Assembly (NCBI RefSeq): GCF_020883495.1
Contig: NZ_CP086612.1
Coordinates: forward strand, 62,001 to 126,000
Direction of reading: 5' to 3'
From: Shinella zoogloeoides
GTDB taxonomy: Bacteria > Pseudomonadota > Alphaproteobacteria > Rhizobiales > Rhizobiaceae
DNA: 64,000 nucleotides
Under the pieces are notes generated by a model, which was given only the letters and a program-made list of their open reading frames with translations, had not been told where the DNA came from and made no database searches. The position numbers were made by a program, and so were the translations under genes. Below, in pieces: positions 36,337 through 45,520 of this stretch. Numbering within the stretch: position 1 is the stretch's first letter; each line of letters starts with the position of its first letter.

Positions 36337-37281
36337 TCAGGCGGAGCTTTCCAGCAGCAGCCGGGCGGTGCGCTCGTCAGTGATCAGGCCGTGCAGCCGG
36401 TGGCTGTGCAGCACGGCGCGGATGGCTTCGGTCTTGACCGGGCCGCCGGCGATCGCGACGACCCGGTCGCCGCCGGTCTCGCGGAAGGAGGCGGCGAGCG
36501 TGCGGGCCGTCACCGATGTCTCGAGGATGCGGCCCTTGTTGTCGAAGAAATGGCCGAGCAGCTCGCCGACGCCGCCGAGCGCCGCGATCTCCTCCAGCTC
36601 CTCGGGATGCAGCATGCCGGAGGTGACGAGATGGGCCTGGTTGTCGACGGTGCCGATGCCGACGATCTTGAGGTCGGCGTTGCGGGCAAGGTCGAACACC
36701 TCGCTGACGCCGCGCTGGGAGAGCAGCACCTCGCGGTCCTCCTCCGTATTGGCGAAGAAGGGAACGGGCATCACATAGGCCTGCGAGCCGGTCTTGGCGG
36801 CAAGGCGATGCATGACGTCGTAGGGATTGGCCGCATAGTTGCGGGTGAGGCCGCCGAGCAGGGACACGAAGCGCGTGCCGCCGGCGCTGACCCGGGGCAG
36901 GTGGTGCACGGCGGCCGAGAGCGTGCGGCCGTGGCCGAGGCCGATGACGGCGGCCTCCCCATGCTCGATCTCGCGGCGCAGGAAATCCGCGCCGGCATGG
37001 CCGAGCGTCGTCAGCGCCAGTCCGTCGTCGTCGATATCGGGCGCGACCTCGCAATAGTCGAGGCCGTACCGCCCGGAAAGCGCCACTTCGAGGTTGACGC
37101 ATTCGGCGATGTCGCCGTCGATGCTGACCTTCACCACGCCCTCGGCGACCGCGCGCGCGATCAGCCGGTGCGCCTTCACCGAGGGAATGCCGAGCCGCTT
37201 GGCGACGGCGGACTGGGTGAAGCCGCCGACATAGTGCAGCCATGCGGCGCGGACGGCGAGGGAGTCTTCGTTGTCGGTCAT
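36337..37281 (-). CDS. eryD: EryD: SorC-family erythritol regulator
   Basis: 314 residues: N-terminal helix-turn-helix (VGGFTQSAVAKRLGIPSVKAHRLIARAVAEG) and SorC-type sugar-binding domain (IGLGHGRTLSAAVHHLP, SLLGGLTRN, GIGTVDN, IAGGPVKTEAI). In Brucella EryD represses the ery operon and erythritol relieves it. ATG 37281 gives the usual length for EryD. It lies 74 nt downstream of eryC. Confidence 0.93.
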   Translation of the reverse strand: MTDNEDSLAVRAAWLHYVGGFTQSAVAKRLGIPSVKAHRLIARAVAEGVVKVSIDGDIAECVNLEVALSGRYGLDYCEVAPDIDDDGLALTTLGHAGADFLRREIEHGEAAVIGLGHGRTLSAAVHHLPRVSAGGTRFVSLLGGLTRNYAANPYDVMHRLAAKTGSQAYVMPVPFFANTEEDREVLLSQRGVSEVFDLARNADLKIVGIGTVDNQAHLVTSGMLHPEELEEIAALGGVGELLGHFFDNKGRILETSVTARTLAASFRETGGDRVVAIAGGPVKTEAIRAVLHSHRLHGLITDERTARLLLESSA

Positions 37282-37355
37282 CGGCGGTATCCTGTCCTGC
37301 TCTGCGGCCCGAAACCGGTCCCGGGATCCGGTTCTAGCAAGCGGCTCTGCGGCGG

Positions 37356-38291
37356 TCAGCCCGGCTTGAGCGCGGATGCACCGGTATCGATATGCGGCGC
37401 CCAGAAGGCGACGCTCTCGGCGATCTGCGCGATGACCTGCCGGTCGTTCGGCTCGCGCTCCTTGAAGGAAAGCTCGAGGCAGATCTCGTTGTCTTCCGCC
37501 CCGCCCTCGGCAAGGGCCGCCAGCAGCGGCTCCGGCTGGATGCGGCCCCGGGCGTTGAACTCGGCGGTGAACGGCCGGTGGCCGCCCTTGTCCATCAGGC
37601 TTTGCTTGATGTGGATGATCGGCGAGACCTTCGGCACGGCGCGCGCCCAGGCATAGGGCTCGTAGTCGTCGGGATTGGCGGAGGTGACGTCGCCATGGTC
37701 GATATCGGCCATCATCCACATGGGAATAGCCATGCCGGCTGCCGTCAGGCGGTCCTGCAGCTTCAGGCATTCGGCGATGGTCTCGCCGAATTCGCGGCCG
37801 ATGCTCATCGGCTCCCAGAAGACGTAGGAAAGGCCCGCGTCGCTCGCATGTTCCGCGACCTCGGCCCAGCAGTCGACGGCAATACGGATCAGCGCCTCAC
37901 GGCGCGCCGGGTCGTCGTAGTCCCTGTAGGTGAAGATGGCGAACTGGGTGCCGACGGAGCTTCCCCCGAGATCGCCGATGATGTCGGCGAAGGTCTTGAA
38001 CCATTCGACATAGTAGCGGCGCACATCTGCGTCGGGATGGCCGAAATGGTTGAGGCGGCCATAGGGGCCGGTCATGCCGGAGGTGATGCGCACGCCGGTG
38101 CGCTGCAAGGCCCTGTCCATCTGCCGCGTCAGCCGGCGGATCGTTGCGGCGCTCCAGCTCGGATTGATGAATTCGTGGGTGAGCTGAAGGTCGCGCAGCT
38201 TCAGATCGCGCGCGACGGTGTCGATGAGGTCGTCCGGATCGGCGAAGCGGTTGACCAGCGGATTGGTGTTGAGCGAGAGCGTCAGCGGCAT
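37356..38291 (-). CDS. eryC: EryC: D-erythrulose 1-phosphate 3-epimerase (xylose-isomerase-like TIM barrel)
   Basis: 311 residues, xylose-isomerase-superfamily barrel with metal-ligand-type residues in FWEPMSIGREFGET, MADIDHGDVTS and IHIKQSLMDKGGHRPF. It epimerises the EryB product (L-3-tetrulose 4-phosphate in the Brucella literature, also written D-erythrulose 1-phosphate) to L-erythrulose 1-phosphate. The start at 38291 has TGAGGA upstream and lies 7 nt after the eryB stop; an upstream in-frame extension into eryB is unlikely. Confidence 0.92.
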   Translation of the reverse strand: MPLTLSLNTNPLVNRFADPDDLIDTVARDLKLRDLQLTHEFINPSWSAATIRRLTRQMDRALQRTGVRITSGMTGPYGRLNHFGHPDADVRRYYVEWFKTFADIIGDLGGSSVGTQFAIFTYRDYDDPARREALIRIAVDCWAEVAEHASDAGLSYVFWEPMSIGREFGETIAECLKLQDRLTAAGMAIPMWMMADIDHGDVTSANPDDYEPYAWARAVPKVSPIIHIKQSLMDKGGHRPFTAEFNARGRIQPEPLLAALAEGGAEDNEICLELSFKEREPNDRQVIAQIAESVAFWAPHIDTGASALKPG

Positions 38292-38298
38292 GGGGTCC

Positions 38299-39810
38299 TC
38301 AGGCGGCTGCGGCGCTGGCGGCGCGGAACCAGTCGGCAAAGGCCGCGCGCTCGGCCGGGGTCAGGTGCAGGTAGTGCTTGGTGCGGCGATAGAGGATGTC
38401 CTCGGCCGTGCCGGCCCATTCGCGGGCGGCGAGGTAGCGCGCCTCCGCCTCGTAGAACTGGCCGCCGAAATGCCGGCCCAGTCCCTCCAGGTCGCGCGCG
38501 CCGGCGACGACGGCCTGCGTGCGCGTGCCGTAGAGCCGGCCATAGTGATGCACCAGCCTGCGCGGCATCCAGGGATAGGTCTCGCGCAGGCCGTTGGCGA
38601 AGGTCTCGTAATCGGCGTTCGGCATGTCGCCGCCCGGAAGCGGGGCGGCCTGCGTCCAGTCGGCGCCCATTTCGGGGAAGATGTGCCGCAGGCGGTGCAG
38701 GCCGCGCTCGGCAAGCTCGCGGAAGGTGGTGATCTTGCCGCCGAAGACATTGAGCAGCGGCGCGCCGCCGGTCTCGTCGAGGTCGAAGACATAGTCGCGG
38801 GTGACGGCGGACGGGTTGCCCTTGCCGTCGTCGAACAGCGGGCGCACGCCGGAGAAGGAATGCAGCACATCCTCGCGGCGCAGCTTCTCCTTGAAGTAGC
38901 GGTTGACCGCCTTCAGCAGGTAGTCGATTTCCGTCTCGTCGGCCGATACGTCCTCGGCGCGGCCCTCATAGGCGATGTCGGTGGTGCCGATCAGCGCCTT
39001 GTCGCCCTCGTAGGGGTTGATGAAGATGACGCGCTTGTCGTGGTTCTGCACCAGATAGGCATTCGCGCCCGCCCAGAACTTCGGCACGATGATGTGGCTG
39101 CCCTTGACGAGACGCACATTGCGGCTGGACTGGGAGCCGGCCACGCGGCCGATGACGTCGGAAACCCATGGGCCGGCGCAGTTGACGAGGCAGCGGGCGC
39201 GGAAGGTGCGCGTCTCGCCGGTCGCGGCGTTCCGCGTCGTCACGGTCCAGGCGCCGTTCTCGCGACTGGCGGAGACGGTCGGCGAGCGGGTGAGGACGAG
39301 GGCGCCCCGTTCGGCCGCGTCCACCGCGTTGAGCGTGACGAGGCGGGCGTCGTCCACCCAGCAGTCGGAATATTCGAAGCCGCGCGTGTAGCGCTCGAGG
39401 ATCGGCGTGCCCTCGGGGTCGCGCCCGAGGTCGAGCGTGCGCGTGCCGGGCAGCTTCCTGCGGCCGCCGAGATGGTCGTAGAGGAAGAGGCCGAGGCGCA
39501 CCAGCCAGGCCGGGCGATCCTCGGGGCTGTGCGGCAGCACGAAGCGCATCGGCCAGATGATGTGCGGCGCGGCGTTGAGCAGCACTTCGCGCTCGATCAG
39601 CGCCTCGCGCACCAGCCGGAATTCGTAATATTCGAGGTAGCGCAGGCCGCCATGCACCAGCTTGCCGGAGCGTGAGGAGGTGCCCTCCGCCAGATCGTCC
39701 TTCTCGCTCAGCACGACGGACAGGCCGCGTCCGGCGGCGTCGCGCGCGATGCCGGCGCCGTTGATGCCGCCGCCGATCACGAAGAGGTCAATAAGCTGGG
39801 GCTCGTTCAT
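38299..39810 (-). CDS. eryB: EryB: D-erythritol 1-phosphate dehydrogenase (GlpD family, FAD)
   Basis: 503 residues of the FAD-dependent glycerol-3-phosphate dehydrogenase family: FAD site VIGGGINGAGIARDAAGRGLS, the GTSSRSGKLVHGGLRYLE block, FVNCAGPW-type LVNCAGPW and NVFGGKITTFRELAE. It oxidises phosphorylated erythritol and passes electrons to quinone. It follows eryA by 43 nt, in the eryABCD order known from Brucella and rhizobia, which separates it from plain GlpD. A paralogue is encoded at 49037. Confidence 0.94.
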   Translation of the reverse strand: MNEPQLIDLFVIGGGINGAGIARDAAGRGLSVVLSEKDDLAEGTSSRSGKLVHGGLRYLEYYEFRLVREALIEREVLLNAAPHIIWPMRFVLPHSPEDRPAWLVRLGLFLYDHLGGRRKLPGTRTLDLGRDPEGTPILERYTRGFEYSDCWVDDARLVTLNAVDAAERGALVLTRSPTVSASRENGAWTVTTRNAATGETRTFRARCLVNCAGPWVSDVIGRVAGSQSSRNVRLVKGSHIIVPKFWAGANAYLVQNHDKRVIFINPYEGDKALIGTTDIAYEGRAEDVSADETEIDYLLKAVNRYFKEKLRREDVLHSFSGVRPLFDDGKGNPSAVTRDYVFDLDETGGAPLLNVFGGKITTFRELAERGLHRLRHIFPEMGADWTQAAPLPGGDMPNADYETFANGLRETYPWMPRRLVHHYGRLYGTRTQAVVAGARDLEGLGRHFGGQFYEAEARYLAAREWAGTAEDILYRRTKHYLHLTPAERAAFADWFRAASAAAA

Positions 39811-39853
39811 CTCGTTCTCCTTCGACGCCGCCTGCGGGCGGCGCAATCGTTCT

Positions 39854-41404
39854 TCAGCGCGCGGCCAGGATGTCCCATGCGGGCGCCACGCCGCGGCGGA
39901 CCTCGGCATAGGCGGCAAACAGGCGCGTCATGCGTTCGGTTTCCTCGGGCGAAGGCCGTTCGGCCTCGCCCAGCGCGGGCGTCACCCAATCGGCAATGCA
40001 GTCGTCCATCGTGCGGTAGGCGCCGATGGCGACGGCCGCCATCATGGAGGCGCCGGCCGCGCCGGCCTCCTCGCGGGTGCTGATGCGCACCGGCGCGCCG
40101 AGCGCCGCCCCGAGCGTCCGGCGCAGCGCCGCCGAGCGCGCCGCGCCGCCGCTGACACGCAGCTCCGGCGGCAGCGCGCCCATGGCCGCGTAGCAATCCC
40201 GCGTCGCCATGCCGAGGCCCTCGACGACGGCGCGCACGAGGTCCGGATAGCGGTGGCGGCCGGCAAGGCCGGTGAAGCCGGCGCGGGCGCGCGCATTGAC
40301 GAAGGGGCCGCGTTCGCCGGCCTCGGAAATATAGGGGTGGTAGAGCACGTTGCCGGGCCGGCTTTCGGCGAACCAGCGGTCGACGCGCCCGATCATCTCG
40401 TCGAGGCCCACCGTCACTCCGAATTCGCCGAGCAGGTCCGCGCCGAGCTGGAGCAGCCAGTCGAGATTGATCGTCGCGCCCATATTGGTCTGGACCTGGG
40501 TGACGATGCCGGGGATCGGCAGCGCGATGACATAGCCGGTCCGCTCCGCGTTCAGCACCACCTCGGCCACGGACTTCGCCTGGAGGTGGACGCCGGTCGA
40601 GCCGATGGCGGAGCAGGCGGCATTGCGGCCCTCGCTGCGCACGCCCGCGCCGAGCGCCGTCATGCACATGTCGACATAGCCGAGGCAGACGGGCGTTCCG
40701 GCCCTCAGGCCCGAGGCCGTCGCCGCATCCGCCGTCAGGGGATGGGTGGTTTCAGTGCCTTCGAGGACGTCCGGCAGAAGATTGCGGCGATGCGTCAGGC
40801 CGAGGGCGGCGAGCACTTCGCCGTCATAGCTGCGGGTGCGGAAATTGCCGAAGGTGAAGCTGACCTCGGAGGGATCGGTGGCGCGGATGCCCGTCAGGTT
40901 CAGGTAGAGCCAGTCCTTGCAGTGCATGGCCGTTTCGGCCTGCGCGAGCAGTTCCGGGACGTGGCGGTCCATATGGGCGAGCTGCGCGCCCTGCTGGCAG
41001 GTGTTGAGGCCGGTGCCGGTCGCCTCGAAGCGCCGCCGGTCCGCCTCGCCGGCGGCAAGCCGCTCGACGGTCGGCGCGGCGCGGGCGTCGAGCCAGAGCC
41101 AGGCGTCGCCGGCCGGGCGGTTTTCCGCCCCCACCAGCCAGGTGCCGTCGCCCTGCGCCGTCACGGCGATGGCGGCGGTGCGCTCGGCAAGGCGCTCGAC
41201 CCGCTCGGCAAGGCCGCGCAGGGCGCGCGTGCAGTCGCGCCAGGTCTGGTCGAGCGACTGGGTGACGGAGCCGTCCTCGCCGGTGCTGTAGGCATTGCGC
41301 ACGGAGGCGCTGGCGACCTGCCGGCCGGACAGCGTGAAGGCGACCGCCTTCATGACGGAGGTGCCGGCGTCGATGCCGATGATCAGGTCCGCCGGCTCAG
41401 CCAT
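39854..41404 (-). CDS. eryA: EryA: erythritol kinase (FGGY family)
   Basis: 516 residues, near the Brucella length of 519. FGGY-kinase with phosphate-1 motif IIGIDAGTSVMKAVAF, VTAQGDGTWLV, adenosine-binding ELRVSGGAARSAALRRTLG and REEAGAAGASMMAAVAIG. It phosphorylates erythritol as the first intracellular step. The start at 41404 fits the family; an in-frame ATG at 41470 has GGGAGG directly against it, too close for normal spacing, so the exact start is uncertain. First gene of eryABCD, divergent from the transporter operon. Confidence 0.94.
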   Translation of the reverse strand: MAEPADLIIGIDAGTSVMKAVAFTLSGRQVASASVRNAYSTGEDGSVTQSLDQTWRDCTRALRGLAERVERLAERTAAIAVTAQGDGTWLVGAENRPAGDAWLWLDARAAPTVERLAAGEADRRRFEATGTGLNTCQQGAQLAHMDRHVPELLAQAETAMHCKDWLYLNLTGIRATDPSEVSFTFGNFRTRSYDGEVLAALGLTHRRNLLPDVLEGTETTHPLTADAATASGLRAGTPVCLGYVDMCMTALGAGVRSEGRNAACSAIGSTGVHLQAKSVAEVVLNAERTGYVIALPIPGIVTQVQTNMGATINLDWLLQLGADLLGEFGVTVGLDEMIGRVDRWFAESRPGNVLYHPYISEAGERGPFVNARARAGFTGLAGRHRYPDLVRAVVEGLGMATRDCYAAMGALPPELRVSGGAARSAALRRTLGAALGAPVRISTREEAGAAGASMMAAVAIGAYRTMDDCIADWVTPALGEAERPSPEETERMTRLFAAYAEVRRGVAPAWDILAAR

Positions 41405-41600
41405 GGCGCGCATCCGCGCGGCCCGCAGCGGCAAGCATCGCTTCGCCTGATCCGAAACAGAGCATTCCATCCTCCCGATCGTCTTTCGCGGCGGCGCGCG
41501 CGGTTCCCGGCCAGTCTGGCCGGTATCGTCCCGGCCCTCAAGGCTGCGCCGCGGGCGCTCCCGGATCGCCGGCAGAAGATATCATAAAGTTACCATATGT

Positions 41601-41618
41601 CTCGTAAAATTTTTCGAG
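41601..41618. promoter_or_regulatory. 18-bp dyad near eryA, candidate EryD operator
   Basis: CTCGTAAAATTTTTCGAG matches its reverse complement in 16 of 18 positions. It lies about 200 bp upstream of the eryA start, in the AT-rich patch where an eryA promoter is expected. Assignment to EryD is inference. Confidence 0.4.
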
Positions 41619-41925
41619 CATCGAATTATTTTTCAGTTATGATGATTGGCAGGAAGGAGTTGCGCCCGGGCAAGGGCGGAAGGCCGCCACCTCCCTCGGG
41701 TCTGCGCTTGCCGCCCCCGATGACCCGCCGGCCTGCGCTATACGGTGGCGGTAGTTGCGTATTTTATCGAGTATTAACAGGATTTTACTGCTATTTCCTG
41801 AGAAGGTATCCTGCAAGGCGGTTCGGCGTTCGACCGCATGGAGGGGTGTGGCTCCGGCCTTGTTGATAGATCGGACGACTGTGGAAAGCGATGCAGCCGC
41901 TCTCGCTTTCGTTATAAAAGGTCGA

Positions 41926-41955
41926 TTGACAGGCTGTGTTAATTTAACATATAAG
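41926..41955 (+). promoter_or_regulatory. Promoter of the eryEFG transporter operon
   Basis: TTGACA at 41926-41931 and TATAAG at 41950-41955 are spaced by 18 bp (or ATATAA by 17). The spacer contains GTTAATTTAAC (41938-41948), a perfect 11-bp palindrome in the place where a repressor would block RNA polymerase. Confidence 0.55.
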
Positions 41956-42057
41956 TTGGGATATATCGCACATATATACCGCAACCGCGAAAAGATGTGC
42001 AGCGCAGCGCAAGGCGGATGAGGAGATCCGGCCGGCGCGGTTCATGGGGAGGATGCC

Positions 42058-42168
42058 ATGGCAGATACCGTTTGGAAGACCGCGACGCCCGGCCCCTGCG
42101 CCATGGCTGCGCCCGCCGGTTTGCCGCTGTTCCCGTCGTTCAACCGCAAGGCCCGCCGCCATGACTGA
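42058..42168 (+). CDS. Possible 36-residue leader peptide
   Basis: An ATG at 42058 is preceded by GGGGAGG, the best ribosome site in the area, and opens a 36-codon frame (MADTVWKTATPGPCAMAAP...) that stops at 42168, overlapping the DUF2291 start at 42161 by 8 nt. The next gene itself has no good ribosome site, so translation may be coupled through this frame. No family is recognised. The alternative is that the DUF2291 protein starts further upstream, at ATG 42044 or 42053, in another frame. Confidence 0.35.
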   Translation: MADTVWKTATPGPCAMAAPAGLPLFPSFNRKARRHD

Positions 42169-42814
42169 CGCCACGCTCTCCAAACCGCAGCAGCCCGCCA
42201 CGCGCGGCCGCCGCTGGATCCGCATCGCCGCCGCCGCCGTCCTCGTCGGGGCCATGGCCTACAGCACCGCCGTCGTGCGCATCGGCTCCGACCGGGATGT
42301 CCAGGTGCAGACCTTCTCGCCGGCAAGCTTCGGCGCCGAGCAGTTCCCGCTCATCCGGCAGAGCGTCGAGACGCGCGCCGTCGACGCGGTGGAACTGGCG
42401 GGCGCCATCGCCGCCGACAAGAAGGCGGCGAGCGCGAAATACGGCATCGCCACCTCCACCGGCCCCGTCTTCCCGGTCCGCTTCACCGGCGTCGTCGGCG
42501 AGCGCAAGGCGAACTACAACACGATCTCGGTCGAGGGGCTTCCGGCCGAGCTGACCCTGCGCGTGCAGACCGGCCCGGCGCTCAACGGCACGGACCTGCG
42601 CGATGCCACGGGCAAGATCGAATTCGGCCAGTTCAAGAACCAGATCGAGTACCAGGACGCCGGCTCGGCGATCAACAACGAGGTCAAGACAGTGGTCCTT
42701 GGCGCCCTGGACCCGGCGGCGCTCGCCGGCAAGAAGGTCACGGTCACCGGCGTCTTCAAGCTGGTCAACCCGAAGAGCTGGATCGTCACTCCCGTCCGGT
42801 TCGACGTTCAATGA
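42161..42814 (+). CDS. DUF2291 protein of the erythritol transporter operon
   Basis: 217 residues with one N-terminal hydrophobic segment (IRIAAAAVLVGAMAYSTAVV, residues about 18-37) and a periplasmic body containing FGAEQFPLIRQSVETRAVDAVELAGAIAADK and KIEFGQFKNQIEYQDAGSAINNEVK. DUF2291 proteins occur beside RbsABC-type transporters; their role is not established, but a periplasmic accessory to uptake is likely. It overlaps eryE by 4 bp. A lipoprotein paralogue is at 54730. Confidence 0.85.
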   Translation: MTDATLSKPQQPATRGRRWIRIAAAAVLVGAMAYSTAVVRIGSDRDVQVQTFSPASFGAEQFPLIRQSVETRAVDAVELAGAIAADKKAASAKYGIATSTGPVFPVRFTGVVGERKANYNTISVEGLPAELTLRVQTGPALNGTDLRDATGKIEFGQFKNQIEYQDAGSAINNEVKTVVLGALDPAALAGKKVTVTGVFKLVNPKSWIVTPVRFDVQ

Positions 42815-44352
42815 GTGCGCTCCCGCAAGCCACCTCGAACGGGGGAGTCGTGCTCGCCGCGCGCAACGTGGCGAAGTCCTACGGCAGCGTCCACGCCCTC
42901 AAGGGCGTCAATTTCGACATTCATCGCGGACAGGTGACGACCCTGTTCGGCGAGAACGGCGCCGGCAAGTCGACGCTGATGAAGATCCTGTCCGGCGTCG
43001 TGAAGCCGACCTCGGGCGAAATCGTTCTCGATGGAGAGCCTATCGTTTTCGCGTCATCCTCCCAAGCGCGCGATCACGGTATCTCCATCATCCATCAGGA
43101 GCTCAGCCTCGCCCCCAACATGAACGTTCGCGACAATATCTTCATGGGTCGCGAGATCATGACGGCGACGGGTGTGGACTTCGCCGAGGAAGAGCGCCTG
43201 ACGCGCCTCCTGATGGCTGAACTGGAAGAGGACATCGATCCTCTCACCCCCGTCGAGGACCTGCGTCTCGGCCAGCAGCAGATCGTCGAGATCGCGCGGG
43301 CGCTGTCGGTCAATTCGCGCATCCTCATCATGGACGAGCCGACCTCGGCGCTGTCGGCCTCGGAGGTCGAGGTGCTGTTCAAGGTCATCCGCGACCTTAC
43401 CGCCCGCGGCGTCTCCATCGTCTATATCTCGCACCATCTGGAAGAGGCGCTGCAGATCACCCATCACGCGGTCGTGCTGCGCGACGGGACGATGACGGCC
43501 TATGCCGAGCGCAGGGATATCGATCTCGAATGGATCGTCCGCCACATGGTCGGCGACAATTTCGACCTCGGCTCGCCGCCGGCGGGCTACGAGATGGGCG
43601 ACGTCGCGCTGTCCATCGAGGGGCTGACGGTCCCCGATCCGGGCGGCGCGGGCTATGCCGTCGTCGACGACATGTCGCTTTCGGTGCGGGCGGGCGAAAT
43701 CGTCTGCATCTACGGCCTGATGGGCGCGGGGCGCACGGAGCTGCTGGAAACGGTCGCCGGCCGCCTGAAGGCAACGGCCGGCACGGTCCGGCTGAAGGGC
43801 CGGGACGTCACCGGCCGCTCCATCGCCGACTGCATCCGCGACGGCCTGGTGCTCGTGCCGGAAGACAGGCAGCGCGACGGCCTGGTGCAGACCATGACGG
43901 TCGGCCGCAACCTCTCGCTCGCCAGCCTGCGCGCCTTCACGCGCGGCCTCTTCACCTCCGCCTCCCGCGAGACGGACCTGGTCGGGGACGCGATCCGCAA
44001 GGTGCATATCAAGACCGATGGCGGCGGGGCGGCGATCGGCTCGCTGTCCGGCGGCAACCAGCAGAAGGTGGTCATCGGCAAGATGCTGGCGACCGACCCC
44101 GAGGTGATCCTGCTCGACGAGCCGAGCCGCGGCATCGACATCGGCGCGAAGGCCGAGGTCTTCAAGCTGCTCGCCGAGCGCGCGCGGCAGGGCCTTGCCG
44201 TCGTCTACACGACCTCGGAGGTCGGCGAATGCCTCAGCATCGCCCATCGCATCGTCGTCATGCGGCGCGGCCGTATCTCCGCGCAGTTCGGTCCTGACGT
44301 GACCAAGGAACAGATCATGGCCGCCTCCGGCGAAGCCGTGCATGCCCATTAG
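42811..44352 (+). CDS. eryE: EryE: erythritol ABC transporter ATP-binding protein (RbsA type)
   Basis: 513 residues with two tandem ATPase domains. First domain: Walker A GENGAGKSTLM, signature LRLGQQQIVEIARAL, Walker B LIMDEPTSALS. Second domain: degenerate P-loop GLMGAGRTELLE, signature LSGGNQQKVVIGKML, Walker B ILLDEPSRGID. This is the normal CUT2 asymmetry. In the transporter operon DUF2291-eryE-eryF-eryG divergent from eryABCD. Confidence 0.93.
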   Translation: MSALPQATSNGGVVLAARNVAKSYGSVHALKGVNFDIHRGQVTTLFGENGAGKSTLMKILSGVVKPTSGEIVLDGEPIVFASSSQARDHGISIIHQELSLAPNMNVRDNIFMGREIMTATGVDFAEEERLTRLLMAELEEDIDPLTPVEDLRLGQQQIVEIARALSVNSRILIMDEPTSALSASEVEVLFKVIRDLTARGVSIVYISHHLEEALQITHHAVVLRDGTMTAYAERRDIDLEWIVRHMVGDNFDLGSPPAGYEMGDVALSIEGLTVPDPGGAGYAVVDDMSLSVRAGEIVCIYGLMGAGRTELLETVAGRLKATAGTVRLKGRDVTGRSIADCIRDGLVLVPEDRQRDGLVQTMTVGRNLSLASLRAFTRGLFTSASRETDLVGDAIRKVHIKTDGGGAAIGSLSGGNQQKVVIGKMLATDPEVILLDEPSRGIDIGAKAEVFKLLAERARQGLAVVYTTSEVGECLSIAHRIVVMRRGRISAQFGPDVTKEQIMAASGEAVHAH

Positions 44353-44364
44353 GAGCGCTTCAGC

Positions 44365-45405
44365 ATGTCAGTCACACCTGCAATCCAGACAAAGGCGGCG
44401 GCAAGCGGCGGCAAGCGCAGGAAGAGCCTGGTCGAGCTTCTGTTCGAAGGGCGTGCCTTCTTCGCGCTGATCGCCATCATCGTCGTCTTCTCGCTGATGT
44501 CGCCGAACTATTTCACGGTCAGCAACTTCCTGATCATGGCCTCGCATGTCGCCATCTTCGGCCTGCTCGCCATCGGCATGCTGCTCGTCATTCTTAATGG
44601 CGGCATCGACCTGTCCGTCGGCTCGACGCTCGGTCTTGCCGGCGTCGTCGCGGGCTTCCTGATGCAGGGCGTGACGCTGCCGCCGTTCGGCGTCATCCTC
44701 TACCCGGCGGTCTGGGTGGTCGTGGTGCTGACCTGCCTGCTCGGCGCGGTCGTCGGCGCGGTGAACGGCATCCTGATCGCCTATCTGCGGGTGCCGGCCT
44801 TCGTCGCCACGCTCGGTGTGCTCTATGTGGCGCGCGGCATCGCGCTGCTGATGACCAACGGCCTCACCTACAACAATCTCGGCGGCCGCCCGGAACTCGG
44901 CAATACCGGCTTCGACTGGCTCGGCTTCAACCGGCTCGCCGGCGTGCCGATCGGCGTGCTCGTGCTGCTGGTCTTCGCCGTCGCCTGCCACATCCTGCTG
45001 GCCCGCACGGCCTTCGGCCGCTGGCTCTATTCCTCGGGCGGCAACGAGCGGGCGGCGGAGCTTTCGGGCGTGCCGGTCAAGCGGGTCAAGATCACGGTCT
45101 ATGTGCTGTCGGGCATCTGCGCGGCCGTTGCGGGCCTCGTGCTCTCCTCGCAGCTCACCTCCGCCGGCCCCACCGCCGGCACCACCTACGAGCTGACGGC
45201 CATCGCCGCCGTCGTCATCGGCGGGGCGGCGCTGACGGGCGGTCGCGGCACGGTCATCGGCACCATGCTCGGCGCCTTCGTGATCGGCTTCCTCTCGGAC
45301 GGCCTCGTGATCATCGGCGTCTCGGCCTACTGGCAGACCGTCTTCACGGGCGCCGTCATCGTCACCGCGGTTCTCCTGAACAGCGTCAAATACGGTCGCC
45401 GCTGA
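44365..45405 (+). CDS. eryF: EryF: erythritol ABC transporter permease (RbsC type)
   Basis: 346 residues with eight or more hydrophobic segments and CUT2 permease blocks NGGIDLSVGSTLGLAGVV, RVPAFVATLGVLYVARGIAL, SGGNERAAELSGVPV and GGAALTGGRGTVIGTMLGAFVIG. It starts 12 nt after eryE with AGGAGCG in front. Confidence 0.93.
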   Translation: MSVTPAIQTKAAASGGKRRKSLVELLFEGRAFFALIAIIVVFSLMSPNYFTVSNFLIMASHVAIFGLLAIGMLLVILNGGIDLSVGSTLGLAGVVAGFLMQGVTLPPFGVILYPAVWVVVVLTCLLGAVVGAVNGILIAYLRVPAFVATLGVLYVARGIALLMTNGLTYNNLGGRPELGNTGFDWLGFNRLAGVPIGVLVLLVFAVACHILLARTAFGRWLYSSGGNERAAELSGVPVKRVKITVYVLSGICAAVAGLVLSSQLTSAGPTAGTTYELTAIAAVVIGGAALTGGRGTVIGTMLGAFVIGFLSDGLVIIGVSAYWQTVFTGAVIVTAVLLNSVKYGRR

Positions 45406-45520
45406 CAGCGGCGGCCGGCACCCACTGACCGCGGCCGGCAGAGGCGGGATCCCGAGCGGCCCGGCGGCGGAAAGTATTGCCGGAAACGGCGTAACCGGAC
45501 TCAACAAAGGGAGTGAGACC

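Larger units (their letters stand above)
41405..42057. promoter_or_regulatory. Long divergent control region of the erythritol locus
   Basis: About 650 bp with no convincing protein gene between eryA and the transporter operon, the longest gap in the window and clearly AT-rich in parts (41580-41640, 41755-41800, 41930-41990). It holds the dyad at 41601-41618, the promoter at 41926-41955 with an embedded palindrome, and the strong ribosome site GGGGAGG at 42047-42053. Open frames inside it have no recognisable family. Confidence 0.7.

Noticed and set aside
39854..41470. Extended EryA starting at ATG 41470
   Set aside because: The GGGAGG lies directly against this ATG and the extra 22 residues precede the normal family start; kept only as an alternative.
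41637..41984. A 115-codon minus-strand frame in the erythritol control region
   Set aside because: No recognisable family, no ribosome site, and it spans the transporter promoter and its palindrome; it looks like chance reading.
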